Assembly: GCF_001420695.1 (NCBI RefSeq)
Contig: NZ_LJJB01000013.1
Location: forward strand, 844,121 to 908,120
Origin: Brevibacillus choshinensis
Lineage (GTDB): Bacteria > Bacillota > Bacilli > Brevibacillales > Brevibacillaceae
DNA length: 64,000 nt
Direction of reading: 5' to 3'
Below, in pieces: positions 61,169 to 64,000 of this stretch; the stretch's first letter is position 1, and each line of letters starts with the position of its first letter. The position numbers and the translations under genes were made by a program. The notes under the pieces are model-generated. The model made no database searches. It saw nothing but the letters and a program-made list of their open reading frames with translations, and was not told where the DNA came from.

Positions 61169-62275
61169 GTGGAGATCACCCAATTGGACACACCATCGTT
61201 ACTGCTGGACTTAGACGTTATGGAAGCCAATATGAAACGGGTCGACAGCTATGCAAACGAACATGGGATATCCTGGCGTCCTCATATCAAGACGCATAAA
61301 TCGATTGAAATTGCGAAAAGACAGATCGCCAATGGGGCATGCGGGATTACGGTTGCCAAAGTATCTGAGGCAGAAGTCATGGCAAATGGTGGCATCAATA
61401 ACATCTTGATTGCCTATCCACTCGCTACCCACAAGAAGCTGGAGCGTGTAGCAGCGCTACTTTCCAAAGCGACGATCATCCTCACGATTGATTCTGTGGA
61501 ACAAGCGACGCACGTCCAACAATTTTTTCAACACATCGGACAAGACATAGAGGTCTGGATCAAAGTGGACTCGGGATTGAAACGTTGTGGTGTCGATCCA
61601 GGAGAACCAACTTTGCAACTGGCTCAGCATGTGAGCGAAAATTGCCCAAGTCTTAGGCTAAAAGGACTGTACACGCACGCTGGACATTCCTATGCGGCTT
61701 CGTCCTACGAGCAAGTCGTAGCAATTGGCCGATACGAGGGCGAATGCATTGTAGAGAGTGCCCAGCTTTGCGAAAATCACGGCATTCCTATCGAGGTTAG
61801 AAGCGTCGGCTCGACACCGACCTTTGAAGTCGCGGGTAAGGTGCCCGGGATCACGGAGGTTCGTCCGGGAAATGCCGTGTTCTACGATGCCATTCAGGTA
61901 GGATTGGGCGTCGCAACGTATTCACAATGCGCGCTTCGCCTGATGGGCACAGTGGTCAGCAATCGCCCAGGGGAAAGACTTGTCTTAGATACAGGAAGTA
62001 AATCGCTGTCTTTGGACCAAGGAGCGCATGGGAATGCAACGGTAAAAGGATATGGCCACGTAGTCGACCACCCGGAAATCGTGATTCAACGTCTCTCGGA
62101 GGAGCACGGAATCGCTACGATTGATGGAAACACGACCCTCGGTCTGCTCGACCGCGTCCAGATCATTCCGAATCATGCATGTACAGTGATGAACCTGTTT
62201 GATCAAGTATATGTTGTACGCGATGGACAGGTCATTGAGACATGGAAGGTAGACGCCAGAGGTAATGTACAATAA
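61169..62275 (+). CDS. D-threonine aldolase / D-serine dehydratase-family PLP enzyme
   Basis: A 368-aa fold-III PLP enzyme with an alanine-racemase-like N-terminal barrel. The PLP lysine is Lys41 in RPHIKTHKS. The C-terminal metal-binding pair is His336 and Cys338 in PNHACTVMN, as known for D-serine dehydratase and D-threonine aldolase. The family cleaves or dehydrates D-beta-hydroxy amino acids. GTG start has GGAGGG 8 bases upstream. Monocistronic or loosely linked to tctCBA, from which a terminator separates it. Which D-amino acid it uses cannot be said. Confidence 0.9.
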   Translation: MEITQLDTPSLLLDLDVMEANMKRVDSYANEHGISWRPHIKTHKSIEIAKRQIANGACGITVAKVSEAEVMANGGINNILIAYPLATHKKLERVAALLSKATIILTIDSVEQATHVQQFFQHIGQDIEVWIKVDSGLKRCGVDPGEPTLQLAQHVSENCPSLRLKGLYTHAGHSYAASSYEQVVAIGRYEGECIVESAQLCENHGIPIEVRSVGSTPTFEVAGKVPGITEVRPGNAVFYDAIQVGLGVATYSQCALRLMGTVVSNRPGERLVLDTGSKSLSLDQGAHGNATVKGYGHVVDHPEIVIQRLSEEHGIATIDGNTTLGLLDRVQIIPNHACTVMNLFDQVYVVRDGQVIETWKVDARGNVQ

Positions 62276-62374
62276 AAGGTTTGACAGATTGTCGTCCGCC
62301 CAGTATCATTGGAAAAATTTATGAGCGCTGTTCTGCGGTTCTTACCTGGCAGAACAGTCAGGGGAGACACAATC

Positions 62375-62965
62375 ATGTTACGAATCACACCTGTCACACT
62401 AGAAGGAAAGCTTGTCCGATTGGAACCATTACGCCCAGAACATCGTGAGGGACTGTGGGAAGCTGGCCACTTCGAGGAAATTTGGACCTACATGAGCGTA
62501 AAAATGGCCAAGCCGGAAGACGCGTGGAGTTTTATCGATTCAGCTATGAAAAATGAAGCGGAAGGAACAGAGCTTCCTTTCGTGATTATTAATCAACAAG
62601 ATGGGAAAATCATCGGAAGTACGCGTTTCCTAAATATTTCGCAAAAGGATCGGGGTCTGGAGATTGGCTTCACTTGGTTGACGCCGTCGGTCTGGAAGAC
62701 AGCAATCAATACGGAATGCAAATGGCTCTTGATGCGTCATTGCTTTGAGGAGTTAGGTTGCATTCGCGTACAGCTCAAGACGGATTCGCGAAATCTCAAT
62801 TCCCAACGGGCGATTGCTCGGATTGGAGGCGTCCACGAAGGCGTTTTGCGCAATCATGTGATCTTGCCTGACGGATATATCAGAGATTCCGTTTATTTCA
62901 GCATTGTAGATCGCGAATGGCCAGCTGTGCAGGAAAAGCTGCATTTGTTGCTGTTTGGTGAATAA
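62375..62965 (+). CDS. GNAT-family N-acetyltransferase (RimJ/RimL-like)
   Basis: A 196-aa acetyltransferase of the RimJ/RimL group. Key landmarks are LEGKLVRLEPLRPEHREGLW at the start, IIGSTRFLNISQKDRGLEIGFTWL in the middle, and the acetyl-CoA region SQRAIARIGGVHEGVLRNH near 145-165, where R/Q-x-x-G-x-A is degenerate. ATG at 62375 has AGGGGAG 8 bases upstream; the ATG at 62309 has no site. The acceptor (ribosomal protein N-terminus or small amine) is unknown. Confidence 0.88.
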   Translation: MLRITPVTLEGKLVRLEPLRPEHREGLWEAGHFEEIWTYMSVKMAKPEDAWSFIDSAMKNEAEGTELPFVIINQQDGKIIGSTRFLNISQKDRGLEIGFTWLTPSVWKTAINTECKWLLMRHCFEELGCIRVQLKTDSRNLNSQRAIARIGGVHEGVLRNHVILPDGYIRDSVYFSIVDREWPAVQEKLHLLLFGE

Positions 62966-63061
62966 ACACGTGGAACGATTGTGGGGCGAGCGGAAGGGTG
63001 TACAATAGAAGAGCAAAAGGTCTGTTGTACATTTTATGCTTCTTGAGAAATGAGGGTATTC

Positions 63062-63475
63062 ATGAGACTGCGAATCTTGCCGGCTGGTTTCGTGCTATTG
63101 GTCGGAGATCTGATCGCCTTCCTGCTGTTCGCTTACTATGGAAAGCTGGCCCATCATATGCCTGTATCGTTACTTGGGATACTGGATACACTCGCCCCGT
63201 TTTTGGTTGGCTGGATTGTGGCAATTCTTGTATTTCGAAGCTATGGCTATAAAGCGTATGCATCATTTGGCTCATTACTTTTGTTCACCCTTCTTACTTG
63301 GACGTTAGCTGCCCCGATCGGTTTGGTCGTTCGAGTCTGGTGGACCGGAATACCCATGACTTGGACCTTCACATGGGTCGCCTATGTGATCACTCTGGCG
63401 TTTCTACTCGGCTGGAGAATCCTGTTTGCCATCGGATACGCGATCTGCAGACGATATCAACGCAAACTGGCGTGA
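63062..63475 (+). CDS. DUF3054 family membrane protein
   Basis: A 137-aa integral membrane protein with four predicted helices (about 6-26, 42-62, 67-90, 105-132). GDLIAFLLFAYYG at the start, TLAPFLVGWIVA and GLVVRVWWTG match the DUF3054 family of unknown function, seen in Actinobacteria and Bacillales. ATG at 63062 has GAGG 6-7 bases upstream; the ATG at 63050 overlaps that site. No clear operon partner. Confidence 0.8.
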   Translation: MRLRILPAGFVLLVGDLIAFLLFAYYGKLAHHMPVSLLGILDTLAPFLVGWIVAILVFRSYGYKAYASFGSLLLFTLLTWTLAAPIGLVVRVWWTGIPMTWTFTWVAYVITLAFLLGWRILFAIGYAICRRYQRKLA

Positions 63476-63550
63476 GTGTGGAGTAGAATGGAGTAAAGAG
63501 ACGGAGTTTGGTTACGCTATCCTTTGACAACATCAAGGGAGGTGGACCGC

Positions 63551-63682
63551 TTGGGCAAAAACAACAACAGCCAGGACCTGGGTAAAAACCGTGGAAAAAC
63601 GCTGGACGAGAAAGACAAGAACACGAATTTGCGACAATCTCAACACAATGATCGCAATGAAGGGACAAGTAAAAACCGCTGA
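63551..63682 (+). CDS. Small Asn/Lys-rich hydrophilic protein, spore-protein-like
   Basis: A 43-aa protein starting at TTG 63551 behind the very strong AAGGGAGGTGG (about 6 bases). It begins MGKNNNSQDLGKNRGKTLDE and ends NEGTSKNR, almost without hydrophobic residues. Such composition recalls minor small acid-soluble spore proteins and other spore-core peptides of Bacillus (SspN/SspP type), but I see no specific motif. Its stop codon lies inside the following terminator stem, which supports a real short gene. Promoter not clear. Confidence 0.65.
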   Translation: MGKNNNSQDLGKNRGKTLDEKDKNTNLRQSQHNDRNEGTSKNR

Positions 63683-63700
63683 TTTTCAGCGGTTTTTCTT
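63671..63700 (+). terminator. Terminator overlapping the end of the small hydrophilic gene
   Basis: 12-bp perfect stem AAAAACCGCTGA / TCAGCGGTTTTT with a TTT loop; TGA in the stem is the stop codon. T-rich tail follows. Confidence 0.9.
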
Positions 63701-63745
63701 TTTTCTACTATCGGAAAGTATTAAAATTTTAAGGTTGATAGTGTA

Positions 63746-63811
63746 AGCGCAACTAAGGCTCCGCCGGCGCCAAGGCTTGGCAAAGCCAAGTTTTCTAATG
63801 TGGATGGCGCT
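63746..63811 (+). other. Structured non-coding segment with alternative pairings
   Basis: GGCGCC (63766-63771) can pair with GGCGCT (63806-63811), enclosing CTTGGC-AAA-GCCAAG (63776-63790) followed by TTTTC. The upstream AGCGC (63746-63750) can pair with the same GCGCT, giving an alternative fold. It lies before the promoter at 63842 and contains no gene. I cannot assign it to a known RNA class. Confidence 0.35.
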
Positions 63812-63841
63812 CAAATGGGCACGATTCCAGAAGCATTATGT

Positions 63842-63847
63842 TATAAT
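63842..63847 (+). promoter_or_regulatory. Extended -10 promoter before the last gene
   Basis: TGTTATAAT is an extended -10. The predicted leader of about 75 bases to 63930 contains GCCGAAAGGC and further small repeats. Confidence 0.55.
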
Positions 63848-63929
63848 AGGTTTTGTTTTTTTAATCGCCGAAAGGCAACTTAGCGAGATCTGTGCCTTTT
63901 AGGGTACGATAGCGAGTGGAGGGAAGATT

Positions 63930-64000
63930 GTGACGGAACCGATGCAGGATGTACAGCCGGTGACCTTGTCGTCACAGGCATTTTTGATATTATGCCGTCT
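63930..64000 (+). CDS. Start of an unidentified gene, truncated by the window end
   Basis: A GTG at 63930 with GGAGGGAAG 4-6 bases upstream opens a frame reading MTEPMQDVQPVTLSSQAFLI to the window end. Only about 23 residues are visible, too few to name a family. It has its own extended -10 promoter. Confidence 0.5.
   Translation, partial: MTEPMQDVQPVTLSSQAFLILCR

Noticed and set aside
1-64000. CRISPR arrays, tRNA or rRNA genes and prophage modules
   Set aside because: I looked for spaced direct repeats, clover-leaf ends with CCA, conserved rRNA stretches and phage structural genes and saw none.

Overview
The window reads as a stretch of chromosome from an endospore-forming Bacillales bacterium, most likely Brevibacillus or a close relative in the Paenibacillaceae. 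This is an inference from protein resemblance, from strong GGAGG-type ribosome binding sites with many TTG and GTG starts, from ParE/ParC of Bacillus type, and from a SpoVK-like AAA protein, a DUF1292 protein and a KinA/KinE-like cytosolic PAS kinase. I see no rRNA, tRNA, CRISPR array or prophage. One IS3-family insertion sequence is present.

Layout. 0-2 kb: a secreted cyclophilin lipoprotein and a PLP trans-sulfuration enzyme. 2-8 kb: a tight operon of ECF sigma factor, membrane-anchored anti-sigma candidate with a TolB-like propeller, a large exported membrane protein, and an ABC ATPase with its permease. 8-16 kb: PAS histidine kinase, DUF1292, a YflT-type stress protein, topoisomerase IV (parE-parC) and a PPP-family phosphatase. 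16.6-23.5 kb: a sugar or polyol utilisation locus (isomerase-like TIM barrel, divergent LacI regulator, ribose-type ABC transporter, Gfo/Idh oxidoreductase) controlled by paired 14-bp operators. 23.9-25.7 kb: a MarR regulator and drug-type MFS pump with a repeated operator. 25.8-30.5 kb: a tandem AAA+ protein and an exported subtilisin-like protease.

30.6-35.3 kb and 44.9-55.2 kb together hold a complete reductive pyrimidine degradation route. It comprises the NCS1 permease (53705), dihydropyrimidine dehydrogenase PreT/PreA (46134, 47519), dihydropyrimidinase (48899), beta-ureidopropionase (50314), omega-aminotransferase (33931) and CoA-acylating semialdehyde dehydrogenase (32407). A PucR-family regulator (30594) is the likely controller. 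Uracil would be imported, reduced, hydrolysed to beta-alanine, transaminated to malonate semialdehyde and oxidised to acetyl-CoA.

Between the two halves lie a LOG-family protein, a secreted protein with possible degenerate SLH segments, an orphan UbiD decarboxylase, an aldo/keto reductase, an MHS transporter, an iron alcohol dehydrogenase, the IS3 element and a two-gene pair of unrecognised DNA-binding-type proteins. Downstream are a protein with features of the ADP-ribosyltransferase fold (51293) and a chemotaxis receptor.

55-63 kb: a CitA/DctS-type two-component system followed by a TctCBA tripartite carboxylate transporter, then a D-threonine aldolase/D-serine dehydratase-family enzyme, an acetyltransferase, a DUF3054 membrane protein and a tiny hydrophilic protein. 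A gene beginning at 63930 runs off the end.

The items I would examine first are the ART-like protein at 51293, the paired regulators at 44988-45941, the orphan UbiD gene with a palindrome on its -10 region, the tandem AAA+ protein, and the ECF sigma/ABC operon.
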